Source: a virus
Virus record (IMG/VR): IMGVR_UViG_3300022698_000087
Location: 1-63,855 of that record
Length of the DNA: 63,855 bases
Strand: one strand, 5' to 3'
Shown: piece after piece, positions 31,240-40,615 of the stretch
Position numbering within the stretch: the first letter of the stretch is position 1
Layout of the letters: every line of letters begins with the position of its first letter
The notes under the pieces: generated by a model
What the model saw: only the letters and a program-made list of their open reading frames with translations
What the model was told of the DNA's origin: nothing
Database searches by the model: none
Translations under genes and position numbers: made by a program

Positions 31240-33716
31240 TACGTGATTACCTCTTTAACTGCCACCATGCACTTTGATTGTCCAAGTGCATTATAGTGTA
31301 TCAAAACAATGTCATCTGTGTCAAGCCTAACTTCGGATAAAAACTCGATTCTGTTGATATCATCCACGGCGATATCGTATGGCCATGCAGCATCAACTGT
31401 AATCTGCTCCTCGGCGGTACTGTTCTCTACGCTGGCGGTAATCTCTCGATCAAGGACTGTGCCGTCTACGAGATGAACTCGAATATACTTCTTAGATTCT
31501 CGTTGATATGCGTTAAGTGCATATCCAACATTGTCCATAATCAACGCCGTACTTCCTATGGATAGATCTTGGTTTGGAAGTAGATCCTTCGAGAATGTGG
31601 GAATGTAAAATGTCACCCACCTACCCTTCAGGCTGTGAAGAAGTTGTCTAAGCTCCCAAAGCTCTTGGCGGCTCTTGGTGACGAAGCCCTTAACACTGTT
31701 TCTTTTTGAGTGACCCCATAGATCATACTGTGAAAACACGCCCGTCGTATTGTCTCTGGTGTACACTCTAGTCTCGAACACTTCCTCCAGAGATCCATCA
31801 ACTACATTAGGTCCGTCCAGCAAGACCTTTCCGCCAAACGTATTCCATGCACCTGTGTCTGCAATGTCATTCTCCGTGGCTAGGGTGTATACCCTAAGCT
31901 TCACTTGCTGATCGTTATTCAGTGATTTCACTGATGGAGTGGTTGGCTCTACGTATGCAGCCATGAGAGGCATCACTTGCGTGCCAATAGCGTGTGAGTT
32001 AGTCACCGCAGAATCAAGTTCGATGGTGGTAGAGGTCATCGACACAATTTCTCTTGTGTCATACGTATACTTATCCGTTAGGACAACAACGTATCCACCT
32101 ACGTAGAAGTTGGCGTAGCTTGTTGTATTTACATTGATTGTTGTTGTCGTACCAGCAACCGCCGCTGAGGTCAAGAATGACGGCTCATGCCATGCCGGGA
32201 CAGCAACGATCTTTGATTGCCTATCATACAGGAACAGCTCCATCCGTCTGCGGTCTTCCGAGATGCTCATCTCGAACATCCCTCTAGGGTACTGTCTTCC
32301 TGATGTTCTTTGCTCCGTCCCATTGATCTTTTCGATGATCTTCGTATCAAACTGTATGTGCTCCCTGAGCGGAGACTCCGGTCGAATCGGAAGAAGCACA
32401 ATCCTAGTACCTGTGATTGTGATGGTGTACTCTTCTCCAGTTGACAGCGTAAGAGTGTAGGTCGAATCAATTCCGAATCCACCAGAGAGACCGACGTTTA
32501 CAATGAATTGAAGTCCGCTCTGAGAATCGATATTAAACGGAGTTGCAGGGACGCCTGTCACAGTGACACCTGTTGCTAGATCTGACGTAATACTGGATAC
32601 CGTTATCGCATCATTCCTATCTGCGTTGTACAGCTCACAGTTTATCGTCGTCGCACTGATGATGTTGCCGAGAGCCTGAACCGTTCTGGGTATAAGGTGA
32701 GCGTGCTCAAACCATTGGGCATCAATGGCATCGAACTCACCACCAGTATGTTCGTTTTGATCCATTGCGGTTTGATCGATATGCTCATCTGACCCAAGCC
32801 CAGGGATCTCGGCCATCTCTTGTGGTCTTGGGGCCGATCCTACTGAGATTCCTCCTATGGCTATGCCCGCATCCCATCCAGTACCATCAGCTGTATCAGG
32901 ATCATCCATCAATGTCCCAACGTTGTAGATCGAACTGGAGTCTGGAGCTATAGTCATAACTCCTTCACCAGAGAATGTGATTACAGGTCTGTAGGTGACA
33001 TTGGGGGCGACGATCATACTGCCAGTTCCCGTGAATGTAACCGCCACATACTCCGTCGAACCGCCTCCTGGAGGATCTACCGGGGGGTCATCACCTGTGT
33101 AGGATGGACTACTTACCTCAGTGAGGGTTGCCCCACCCATCTCATCAGTCCCATCTGTTCCAAGAATGTGGTGAGCTTGAAGATTGGCATACTGAATATC
33201 CTGTGGATTGGTTCCAGCTGCCAATGATGCGATCTCTGCCCCGGATAGAGCAATGTCCCACATCGCAAAGTGAGCAAGCTGACCCGTGTAGTAAACTCCA
33301 GGAGAGCTACTTCCATATCTGCATCCAAGGCTCACATGTGTTGTAGATCCAGCTGCCTGTGACGTTGTGGTCTGAGCGTAAGATGCACCGTCTAGGTACA
33401 CCTCTCTATTGTTATCACTTGTAAACACCACAACAGCACAATGCCAAGTGCTGTTCTGAGGATATGGTGACGCACAGAAGGTGTATGCCCAACCTGAATT
33501 GTATGAGGCAACCGCGATTGGATAATTAGGACTCTGATCTCCACGCAGCTGACATTGGTTCTGCTTATTACTGCCATCGTCGTCAGAGACCATGATGGCA
33601 TTGCTGCTGCTTTGTGAAACATCAGATGTCTTAAACCACACCAGTATCGTCTTTGGATAGGCGTTTACTGGTGTGGTTCTATATGCGTAATTTGATCCGC
33701 TAAGAACTAAGGACAT
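31239..33716 (-). CDS. Tail tip protein with N-terminal LamG-like domain, 825 aa
   Basis: Residues 1-175 form a LamG/concanavalin-like lectin domain (ILVWFKTSD, WHCAVVVFTSDNNREVYLDG, AHFAMWDIALSGAEI), likely carbohydrate binding. A DP-rich linker follows, then a beta domain with P.I..PV...VT near residue 370, and a 400-residue C-terminal part ending near the promoter-like site at 31295. Its order before the BR0599-like and J-like genes suggests a distal tail or baseplate role. The lectin domain may bind host or environmental glycans. Confidence 0.82.
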   Translation of the reverse strand: MSLVLSGSNYAYRTTPVNAYPKTILVWFKTSDVSQSSSNAIMVSDDDGSNKQNQCQLRGDQSPNYPIAVASYNSGWAYTFCASPYPQNSTWHCAVVVFTSDNNREVYLDGASYAQTTTSQAAGSTTHVSLGCRYGSSSPGVYYTGQLAHFAMWDIALSGAEIASLAAGTNPQDIQYANLQAHHILGTDGTDEMGGATLTEVSSPSYTGDDPPVDPPGGGSTEYVAVTFTGTGSMIVAPNVTYRPVITFSGEGVMTIAPDSSSIYNVGTLMDDPDTADGTGWDAGIAIGGISVGSAPRPQEMAEIPGLGSDEHIDQTAMDQNEHTGGEFDAIDAQWFEHAHLIPRTVQALGNIISATTINCELYNADRNDAITVSSITSDLATGVTVTGVPATPFNIDSQSGLQFIVNVGLSGGFGIDSTYTLTLSTGEEYTITITGTRIVLLPIRPESPLREHIQFDTKIIEKINGTEQRTSGRQYPRGMFEMSISEDRRRMELFLYDRQSKIVAVPAWHEPSFLTSAAVAGTTTTINVNTTSYANFYVGGYVVVLTDKYTYDTREIVSMTSTTIELDSAVTNSHAIGTQVMPLMAAYVEPTTPSVKSLNNDQQVKLRVYTLATENDIADTGAWNTFGGKVLLDGPNVVDGSLEEVFETRVYTRDNTTGVFSQYDLWGHSKRNSVKGFVTKSRQELWELRQLLHSLKGRWVTFYIPTFSKDLLPNQDLSIGSTALIMDNVGYALNAYQRESKKYIRVHLVDGTVLDREITASVENSTAEEQITVDAAWPYDIAVDDINRIEFLSEVRLDTDDIVLIHYNALGQSKCMVAVKEVIT
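31295..31324 (-). promoter_or_regulatory. Possible internal promoter TTGACA-18-TACACT
   Basis: A TTGACA (31319-31324) and TACACT (31295-31300) on the minus strand are 18 bp apart inside the tail tip gene. Coding constraint makes chance occurrence likely, so this is tentative. Confidence 0.35.
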
Positions 33717-34102
33717 TAGTCAATTTCCACAGTAAGATCACCAGCAGGAATCTCTATATTCACACCTGTTGTGACAGCGATGGATGATAGGCTCAGATCT
33801 GCTAAGGAAATCACCATCAACAGATTTCCAGACGTCAACGCATCATACAACGCGAAGTGTGTGATGGTCCCCTGGTTTCCAGTTGCTATGTCGAATGTGA
33901 TGTCTGCATCGTTCGTGACATTCTGACTATCTCCTGGAAGAGACGTAAGGGTATACGAACCAAACGCCTCTCTGGCGTACCCATTACCTGTTGGCTCCGT
34001 GAAAGAGGACTCGGTCGCCGCTGTACCATAGGCCACATACACCGTAAAGTCAGTGAACATTGTATCTAGAAGATGATGCTCCATGTAGTCTGAAAAGCTC
34101 AT
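33716..34102 (-). CDS. Minor tail protein, 128 aa
   Basis: The start MSFSDYMEHHLLDTMF with later TVYVAYGTA, NGYAREAFG and DALTSGNLLM matches a widespread virion-protein family found near fibres in phages of aquatic metagenomes. It overlaps both neighbours by TAATG and ATGA. A small beta-structured adaptor or fibre component is likely. Confidence 0.78.
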   Translation of the reverse strand: MSFSDYMEHHLLDTMFTDFTVYVAYGTAATESSFTEPTGNGYAREAFGSYTLTSLPGDSQNVTNDADITFDIATGNQGTITHFALYDALTSGNLLMVISLADLSLSSIAVTTGVNIEIPAGDLTVEID

Positions 34103-35133
34103 TATGTCACCTTATTGTAAATGATTCCCATGTTCCAGGACTCTTGGTTATTGTTGAGGATTCGAGCCTTCCTTACTCCAGGAAACGCCATCCAAGTTTC
34201 ACCGCCAACAGCAATCTCTTCATCTGGATCAATGCCGTCCAAATGAATCATCCCGACATTCTCCATCTTTCCGAGATAATACCAGTTCTGGCTTCCACTC
34301 CCTGCATCACCATCTATGTAGAAGAAGTGGTTGGGAATGATCGGAATGAATCCATTCTGAAGATCCGGAACCATCCATCCAAATTGTCTAACCGCAATAC
34401 CATTTCTAATGTTACATGAAATACGAACACGGTCAGTTCCACCTCTATCTGTACCAAGCAATGCGTCGGAGGAGCTTGCATTACAGCAATGTCCCCACTT
34501 CCCTCCACTTGGCTGACTTGGAAGACCTTCACAATGAAGCGTGGCCCCCGCATCAATGCCATAGTTATACGTTCCACCTGTTGGATAGTATCCTCCATCA
34601 GTTAGAATGCTGTGGGGAACGCCGTTTGGTGCGTCATACTGACCAAAGTTGTCTTGAGGATTCCAGTGGTGTCCGCCACACCATGCTCCTCCGGTCCACG
34701 TCCCATGCTTCGTGATCTGCCCAAACCCGAAGTGCCGGTAAAGCCCAGGAGAGAATTCGAGGACGATATGAATGGCGTAGGGATTGGTGTAGGCGAAGAA
34801 GTGGTACGCCGTGAATGGTCCTGCCCCTATGTTGTTAACGTTTCGACCAGAGTAGATATTGGCCAGAACCGAATTTCCATTCCCTGAGTCGTCTGCCTGA
34901 AGCCACGGAGTTTGGGCGGACCCACCAGCATACCCCAACGCCTGATACATGGCGATGTGGTCGGTGGTATCCCAATAGAATGTCACATAGACATCATCGG
35001 CCGGTCGGCTAATGGACAGGAAGTGATTCACTGCATCGTAATTATCTACGGTGAATCCATTGGCAGCGACGAACGTTTGAAGATCGCTCATTAGATCAGT
35101 TTGGTCTGTGGCCGTAGATGTCTGATATGCCAT
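34102..35133 (-). CDS. Tail virion protein, paralog of 35135-36877, 343 aa
   Basis: The N terminus (TATDQTDLMSDLQTFV) and C terminus (ending GGETWMAFPGVRKARI...) align by eye with those of the 580-residue neighbour, which has extra repeats inserted between the shared parts. The middle is rich in Gly, Trp and aromatic residues. Such proteins are probably displayed on the tail; the host ligand is not known. Confidence 0.8.
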   Translation of the reverse strand: MAYQTSTATDQTDLMSDLQTFVAANGFTVDNYDAVNHFLSISRPADDVYVTFYWDTTDHIAMYQALGYAGGSAQTPWLQADDSGNGNSVLANIYSGRNVNNIGAGPFTAYHFFAYTNPYAIHIVLEFSPGLYRHFGFGQITKHGTWTGGAWCGGHHWNPQDNFGQYDAPNGVPHSILTDGGYYPTGGTYNYGIDAGATLHCEGLPSQPSGGKWGHCCNASSSDALLGTDRGGTDRVRISCNIRNGIAVRQFGWMVPDLQNGFIPIIPNHFFYIDGDAGSGSQNWYYLGKMENVGMIHLDGIDPDEEIAVGGETWMAFPGVRKARILNNNQESWNMGIIYNKVT

Positions 35134-35134
35134 A

Positions 35135-36877
35135 TTACTCTTCCTTTATCGCGAAGAAGTAGTTTCTGTTTGTCTTGTTGCAGTTAGAGAAGGCTCTGTA
35201 CCTTGTGGTCCCAATGATGATTCTGCTCTCAGATGTCACGATCCCTGCCGGATTGAACTTAAATACTCCACGCATGTTTCCATACATCTTACTATCATAG
35301 TAGTTTATGACCGTACACGGAATCAACGTGAATTCCCCATTCGGCCCCTTTAGGGCGTCTTGATTGGAGGATATCGTGACATCATCTGTGAATATTGACG
35401 CCCACGTCTGATTATCATTTCCATACCAATTGTTTGGAGCAGCCTGTGCTGAGTAGTCACATCCTGCTCCTGGTTGGATCTTACCCGCAAGATTGAATGT
35501 TGTAGGAATACCGCTGCTTAGATACCAGTTCTGGATAATCTTCCAGCTCCCATCGGGAGAACGCAAATGTCCCGGCCCGACGTTTGAGCTTGATGCTCCT
35601 GGATGATCCATTCCAGCGTAATCAACACCAGAGTAATCATAAGGATATCCACTTACGAGATTACCAACCAACAGCTGTGAGTAGGCGTATTCACTATCAG
35701 TTAGATAGGCATCTAACTCTCCAAGATACATGTTCGGATATACTGAACCAACCTTGAAGGCACCTACGATTCTTGTATCCTGCACCGATATCCAGTAGCT
35801 GATGGATGCGGGGACAGTGCCTCCCGATAGTGGAACATAGCACGCTTTCGGACTGGAACTTCCAGGCTGCTCATCCCACGGCGTAGAAAGAGAATTGAAC
35901 CCCGTGAACCCGCACAGCTCGTACAGGTAAGCGTCGTCAGGAGATGTCACCTTAAAACCACGCCACCCCAAGTACTGGTCGGATGTAGTATTGTGGATCA
36001 TCAAGTACTTGGTTTCGTAAGTGTCGTCATCCCACGCCATAGTGAGCGTCAGACCAGATCCAGTTCCACCGGATGTAGCAGCTGCATTACTAGGGGTGGT
36101 GCTGTATTCACCTGCGGTGATAATAGTGACGGCCGTAGGTACACCAGCACTTACCGTATCAATTCTAACCGTGCAAGGATCTGTGTATGTCCCACCCACA
36201 ACTGTCACTATGTCATTCTCTGTGTATCCAGTTCCAGCCGCAGAGATCACAGCAGCTGTTGCCTCCTGCTCTTCATAATCCACCAATACCTCCCACGCCG
36301 TATCAGTGTATGTCACCGTGAACTTCGCCCCGGTGCCAGAGCCGCTGGAGGTATTCTGGCTGACTGGATTACTGGCCTGCGACGTATACACACCTGAATC
36401 TGAGATATGCACCCCAGTAATGATGCCGGTCTCTGAGCTAAAGGTCAGATCGACCGTCAGGCTCGTGCCAGATCCATCGGTAGTCGTAGCCACAGGATTA
36501 CTGGGTGTTGCCGAACAGATCCCTGGGTTATTGACCTGAAGCCCAGTGACGACTCCGCTGGATTCCGATGTCACCTCTAGCTCCGGTGTGACACTGTACG
36601 TACCTGAATCAGGATAGATCTTGTCTCCAACCGAATAACCAGATCCGCCAGCGTTAACCGCAGCCACAGTCACAATGTCACCAGAACTAATTGAGATCAC
36701 TTCAAGCTCGGGCTCGTGATATTTGGTGCCACTTGCCAACGTTATTGTATCACCGAGGGCATAGTCGGTTCCTCCGTCATACACTGTAACAGCAGATATA
36801 TGGTCATCCTGAACCAAATTGCTGAGCTGATCCAGCATGTCCTGATAGTCCGTAGCTGTTCCCTTGAACCAAGCCAT
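35135..36877 (-). CDS. Tail virion protein with inserted beta-repeats, 580 aa
   Basis: Shares N and C termini with 34102-35133. Between them, about residues 30-300 hold four units of about 75 residues with the consensus GxGYxxGDxVTVxGGT...TVxxVxxGxVTAV...G.YSxTPSNP. The same unit family is found in the head protein 44517-45803, so the repeats are mobile modules. Likely an exposed Ig-like spacer or adhesin arm. The ATG at 36877 is four bases after the tape-measure stop region. Confidence 0.82.
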   Translation of the reverse strand: MAWFKGTATDYQDMLDQLSNLVQDDHISAVTVYDGGTDYALGDTITLASGTKYHEPELEVISISSGDIVTVAAVNAGGSGYSVGDKIYPDSGTYSVTPELEVTSESSGVVTGLQVNNPGICSATPSNPVATTTDGSGTSLTVDLTFSSETGIITGVHISDSGVYTSQASNPVSQNTSSGSGTGAKFTVTYTDTAWEVLVDYEEQEATAAVISAAGTGYTENDIVTVVGGTYTDPCTVRIDTVSAGVPTAVTIITAGEYSTTPSNAAATSGGTGSGLTLTMAWDDDTYETKYLMIHNTTSDQYLGWRGFKVTSPDDAYLYELCGFTGFNSLSTPWDEQPGSSSPKACYVPLSGGTVPASISYWISVQDTRIVGAFKVGSVYPNMYLGELDAYLTDSEYAYSQLLVGNLVSGYPYDYSGVDYAGMDHPGASSSNVGPGHLRSPDGSWKIIQNWYLSSGIPTTFNLAGKIQPGAGCDYSAQAAPNNWYGNDNQTWASIFTDDVTISSNQDALKGPNGEFTLIPCTVINYYDSKMYGNMRGVFKFNPAGIVTSESRIIIGTTRYRAFSNCNKTNRNYFFAIKEE

Positions 36878-36879
36878 AT

Positions 36880-39333
36880 TTACCTCGCGTTAGATTTTTT
36901 CGTTTCCATAGTGTTGACGATGATGTTCTGGCCTTCTGAGCTTCTCATTGCCGCGTAGGCCTTCTCCATGCTGTCAACAACAATGACATTGATGTTCTGC
37001 TGATTTGCTTCTCCGCTGCCGCTCTGAGGCCCAGAGATCTGGTTGTTGGGGATGATTGTGCCGGGCGATGCTGGCTGAAAGACCTCAGGCCCTCGCTCTC
37101 CTACCACGACCGGCATGGCCGGAGTCACGTGACCCCCTAGTGCCTTTCCACCCATCTGACTTCCTAGCGTTCCAAACGCTTTTCCAAGAGGGCCACCTAT
37201 GGCGTTACCTAGAGCCTGGAAAGCCTTCATCAACATCATCTGAGCAAGCAATCTACTAAGATCCGCAATTAGAGAGGATACAAAGCTCTTCCAGTCCATC
37301 TTACCTGTAGCCACAAAGTTGGCCAATGCTGAAGTCATATTATCAAAGGCATTCACCACAACATCTTCAGCCGTAGAAGCGAAGTCACTAATGGTCATCC
37401 CTGCCTTTAGGAATCCACGCTCGATTCCGTCTACTGCAACTGTGGACGTTTCAAGCATCTCATACTTCAGCTCACGCATCTTCAACGTGTACTGATCGAA
37501 GTCAATTATACGCTTATCCTCTGGACGCTGTGACATCTCAGTCCACAGATCATTGAGAGCCTGCACTTCACCAATAAGACGTCCAGCATCACCTGTCATC
37601 TCTTTAATCAACTGACTCTGCACCGGAGTCGGAGACCATCTACCTTCATTTCCACCAACAGGTCCACCTGTATTTCTGGACTCAGCCAGCTTGTCAGCTC
37701 TTCCTAGAAGGTCATCCACCCCTGATCGAACGAGCGTAGACATATTGAACCCACGCATGAACGCTTCGCCTAACGTCTCTCCACTCTTCTCAACCTTGAA
37801 CTTGAATCTACTCATTGAGTTTTCTGCTGTGGCATCTTCGATAGCGTTTCTCATATGGTCCCCGAAGTTTCCGAAACCATCACGAGCTGCATTCTTGAAT
37901 GACAAAGCTGCCTGATCTGAAAACCGTCTTGCCTCTGTTAGATTCCCAGCCATCGCCTGCTTCACAGCGGCCGATAGTGCGATGAGGCCAGCCTTGATGA
38001 ACTGCATTTGCACAGAGAACGCTCTTCCAATTGCATCGAACACAGCAACGATAGAATCCTTCACCCACTCGAAGCCGTCGATCATGAGATTCCATGCTTC
38101 CCGTGCTCTGTCGGGAATGTTTTGGATTACCGCAACAACAACCTGACCAGCACCCACAAAGAATCCAATGAACTTGTCAATGAACGAAGCGACATCCTGA
38201 AGAATCAGCGACAATGTCACTTCGTATTCAGTATTAAGATCTCCGGCATCCATAATTCCAGATATCGAATCCCTCAATGCCGCGTACAGTGTCTTGGCGT
38301 TTTCCCCAAGAACTGTCATTAGGTCCGCCAGAGTGGCAGAAGAGTCATTGGCGATTTTGATCTTATCCGAGTATACAGCTATGGCCGCTGCAGCAGTCAA
38401 GAATAGAGCAGCAAGGGGATGAGCCCGAAGAAGTACTGTACTGAATAGCTTCATCTGTGCAATCACTTGAATTAGATTTCTGAGGAGCACCGTTCCCAGA
38501 ACGGCACCAGCTACTGCTGCCACCCTCCCCAGAAGATCCATATTATCTGCCGCCCACAGAAGAGCCTGTGCAATTCTTGGTGTGATCTGATACGTCTGAT
38601 CCAGTTCTCCAACAAATCTTATGATAGATGACCGAAGAACAGTCATTGCCTGATTGACCGTTGGGATAGTCTTGGCAAATCTGTCTGCAAGGCTTTTCTC
38701 TGCTTCATTGAACGCCTTAATCAATTCCTTTGATGTAAGCCTACCTTGGAACCCAAGCTCTCTAAGCTCACCTCGTGACACTCCAAAGTGATCCTTGATG
38801 ACATCAACAACGATGGGAAGCTGTTCCATGACAGCTCGAAGTTCGTCACCACGTAGAGCGTTCGACGCCAACGCCTGAGAGAACTGAACCATACCCCACT
38901 GAGCTTCGCGAGCAGTTACACCGGACAGGATGATGGCGTGGTTCAATTGAGTAGAGAACCTAACAACGTCATCCATTTCCATGCCCATTTGCTTTGTGTT
39001 GATTGCGACTCGGGAGTACATGTCGATGTTGGCCTCCATCGACGATCTAGTGTCACGACTCATCTTGTACACTGCATCCATAGCGGCATGCAGCTCATAA
39101 TTTCCTTCGGTGACAACGCGGAGCCGGTTAAGCATTGTGGCATACGAATCTGCAAGAAGAATTGTATCCTTCAGCACCTTCGCAGATATCAAACCACCAA
39201 GCACCGTCTTTAGTCGGCTCATTTGGTTTGTGGTTTGGTCTCCAGCCGTACCGATATCCTGGATGCGACGCTTGACTACGCGAGCACCATCCTCGCGAAT
39301 CTCAATTAGAAGTAGCTCTTTGTTATCAGCCAC
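36880..39333 (-). CDS. Tail tape measure protein, 817 aa
   Basis: The protein has the tape-measure core near residues 55-230 (LADSYATMLNRLRVVTEG, SRDTRSSMEANIDMYSRVA, LRGDELRAVMEQLP), a membrane-like stretch near 285-320, and a C-terminal region (WKSFVSSLIADLSRLLAQMM) as in lambda-type tape measures. Its length sets the tail length. The start is a GTG at 39333 with AAGGACGG upstream, overlapping the neck gene; the longer ATG frame has no ribosome site. Confidence 0.9.
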   Translation of the reverse strand: MADNKELLLIEIREDGARVVKRRIQDIGTAGDQTTNQMSRLKTVLGGLISAKVLKDTILLADSYATMLNRLRVVTEGNYELHAAMDAVYKMSRDTRSSMEANIDMYSRVAINTKQMGMEMDDVVRFSTQLNHAIILSGVTAREAQWGMVQFSQALASNALRGDELRAVMEQLPIVVDVIKDHFGVSRGELRELGFQGRLTSKELIKAFNEAEKSLADRFAKTIPTVNQAMTVLRSSIIRFVGELDQTYQITPRIAQALLWAADNMDLLGRVAAVAGAVLGTVLLRNLIQVIAQMKLFSTVLLRAHPLAALFLTAAAAIAVYSDKIKIANDSSATLADLMTVLGENAKTLYAALRDSISGIMDAGDLNTEYEVTLSLILQDVASFIDKFIGFFVGAGQVVVAVIQNIPDRAREAWNLMIDGFEWVKDSIVAVFDAIGRAFSVQMQFIKAGLIALSAAVKQAMAGNLTEARRFSDQAALSFKNAARDGFGNFGDHMRNAIEDATAENSMSRFKFKVEKSGETLGEAFMRGFNMSTLVRSGVDDLLGRADKLAESRNTGGPVGGNEGRWSPTPVQSQLIKEMTGDAGRLIGEVQALNDLWTEMSQRPEDKRIIDFDQYTLKMRELKYEMLETSTVAVDGIERGFLKAGMTISDFASTAEDVVVNAFDNMTSALANFVATGKMDWKSFVSSLIADLSRLLAQMMLMKAFQALGNAIGGPLGKAFGTLGSQMGGKALGGHVTPAMPVVVGERGPEVFQPASPGTIIPNNQISGPQSGSGEANQQNINVIVVDSMEKAYAAMRSSEGQNIIVNTMETKKSNAR

Positions 39334-39757
39334 GGAGCAACCGTCCTTCCCTAAGCACCGCTTTAGCTGCAGCAATCGCAAAGTTGGTCATCCCAGCCCT
39401 TGCCTGCATAGATGACCCTCTATCCAGATCAAAGATATAGCTCACTGGATTAGCGATATAGATGTTTCCTCTGCCTATCTTCCAGCCCTTAATAGCGTTC
39501 GCAGCGTTGGTCAACGCCTCTGCACTGGCCACCTGCCTATTTGTGTCCACACTATCTGTGGCTGGAGGATCGGTGTGCTTTCTTTTCGGAGATCCAAATG
39601 ACGCCTTCCAATTGACCATGGCATTGCCAGTCTTGACCGGCGTCCTCATGATGGCCTCAGATGCTGCAGCGATTGCGGCCTCCCTGATGACTTTACTTGT
39701 GTTTGCCATCATGGTATCACTGACTGCGTTCATTCTGCTCAGAAAGCTCTTGGCCAT
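39326..39757 (-). CDS. HK97 gp10-like neck/tail-completion protein, 143 aa
   Basis: Motifs VKTGNAMVNWKASFG (residues 41-56) and NPVSYIFDLDRGSSMQARAGM (98-118) match the gp10-like head-tail joining family. The promoter at 39764-39792 puts the transcription start at or one base from the ATG, with no ribosome site, so this message should be leaderless. The TATAAT -10 is six bases before the ATG. Confidence 0.85.
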   Translation of the reverse strand: MAKSFLSRMNAVSDTMMANTSKVIREAAIAAASEAIMRTPVKTGNAMVNWKASFGSPKRKHTDPPATDSVDTNRQVASAEALTNAANAIKGWKIGRGNIYIANPVSYIFDLDRGSSMQARAGMTNFAIAAAKAVLREGRLLRG

Positions 39758-39763
39758 GGTGTG

Positions 39764-39792
39764 ATTATATCACATATTATAGGACTTTACAA
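39764..39792 (-). promoter_or_regulatory. Late promoter TTGTAA-17-TATAAT with embedded GTCCTATAA
   Basis: On the minus strand -35 TTGTAA (39787-39792), 17 bp, -10 TATAAT (39764-39769); CACACC then the ATG of the neck gene. The spacer contains GTCCTATAA (39777-39785), the recurring 9-mer. Confidence 0.75.
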
Positions 39793-39794
39793 GC

Positions 39795-40124
39795 TTAATC
39801 TTTCTTTTTCCTGGCCACGTGTTTCAAAAATGCTTGATCCATCAGCCGGATATGATATTGCATATCCTCCGACTCTTCCTCATCTAGTTCATGCTTTCTA
39901 CAGAATTCATCTATGTAGAAAGAAGGTATGGGGGCCGGGCCCCACCCCATTGGCCTACAAGTGTTAAGCTCCAAGAACGCCTCAAAGTATAGCTCCAGAC
40001 CGTGTAACAGGTCTGGAGCGTTTTGGATACGTTCAGGGAGCGGTTTCTTCCGCAAGAAGCACTCCCGGATCAGTCTCTTCTCTACCTGACCTAGATCCAG
40101 GTAATAGGTCAGGCAGTCAATCAG
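39795..40124 (-). CDS. gpT-like part of the tail assembly chaperone, reached by -1 frameshift
   Basis: The open frame runs on from the slippery site at 40124-40130 in the -1 frame, starting LIDCLTYYLDLGQVEKR and ending VARKKKD. Fused to the gpG-like protein it makes about 253 residues, as in lambda gpGT. No ribosome site or convincing start lies inside it, and it sits between the gpG-like gene and the tape measure, exactly where gpT-type extensions occur. Confidence 0.82.
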   Translation of the reverse strand: MIDCLTYYLDLGQVEKRLIRECFLRKKPLPERIQNAPDLLHGLELYFEAFLELNTCRPMGWGPAPIPSFYIDEFCRKHELDEEESEDMQYHIRLMDQAFLKHVARKKKD

Positions 40125-40555
40125 TTTCCCGAATCGACTTCGTTGATCTCGGCACGGAACAGAGAGATATTGTCCGCCGTCTTGACGATGTCTTGGAAAA
40201 GATTCTGTTGGGCAGCCAATACGGCCATACAGTTCTCTTCATTGAATGGAAGCTCAATATCGGCATCATCATCGTTCTTGGTGATGATGTCTTTGGTGAA
40301 GCCCTTCCACCCAAGAATGACTGTTCGAGCATAGGCCTTCTGAAAGATCATAGTGAGGATTTCCTCATTGATGGTCTCAGTTTGGATAGCCCTTCGGTAT
40401 GGCTTGCACAGCCGAGCCATTTCCTTTGTGAATCTCTTGTTGGAACCACCGGCCCTAGCCACCCGAAGCTCGACGCCTGGGGCATACTCTATGATAATTC
40501 CTTCCTTCTCGACCGTATCACTGGTCTCATACATCTTACGCAGCGGATTACTCAT
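40121..40555 (-). CDS. gpG-like tail assembly chaperone, 144 aa
   Basis: The ATG at 40555 has GGAGATTAACA. It follows the tail tube gene and precedes the tape measure, the usual place for gpG. The protein (start MSNPLRKMYETSD) is a mixed alpha/beta domain with conserved CKPYRRAI. Its last codons contain the slippery GGGAAAC directly before the stop, giving gpG or, after slippage, gpGT. Confidence 0.85.
   Translation of the reverse strand: MSNPLRKMYETSDTVEKEGIIIEYAPGVELRVARAGGSNKRFTKEMARLCKPYRRAIQTETINEEILTMIFQKAYARTVILGWKGFTKDIITKNDDDADIELPFNEENCMAVLAAQQNLFQDIVKTADNISLFRAEINEVDSGN
40124..40130 (-). promoter_or_regulatory. Programmed -1 ribosomal frameshift site GGGAAAC
   Basis: In the zero frame the codons read TCG GGA AAC TGA; G-GGA-AAC is a classic XXXYYYZ heptamer (lambda uses GGGAAAG). 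Slipping one base back reads GGG AAA CTG and enters the gpT-like frame to 39795. Confidence 0.88.
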
Positions 40556-40578
40556 TGTTAATCTCCAAATCAAAGTAG

Positions 40579-40599
40579 GGCCCAGGGACGTCCTGGGCC
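40579..40599 (-). promoter_or_regulatory. Intercistronic hairpin after tail tube gene
   Basis: GGCCCAGG and CCTGGGCC pair around a short GACGT-type loop. The same hairpin with almost the same sequence occurs at 43883-43905 after another structural gene. No U-tract; likely 3'-end protection of an abundant message or attenuation. Confidence 0.65.
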
Positions 40600-40615
40600 T
40601 GTTGGTTAGTTTTGG

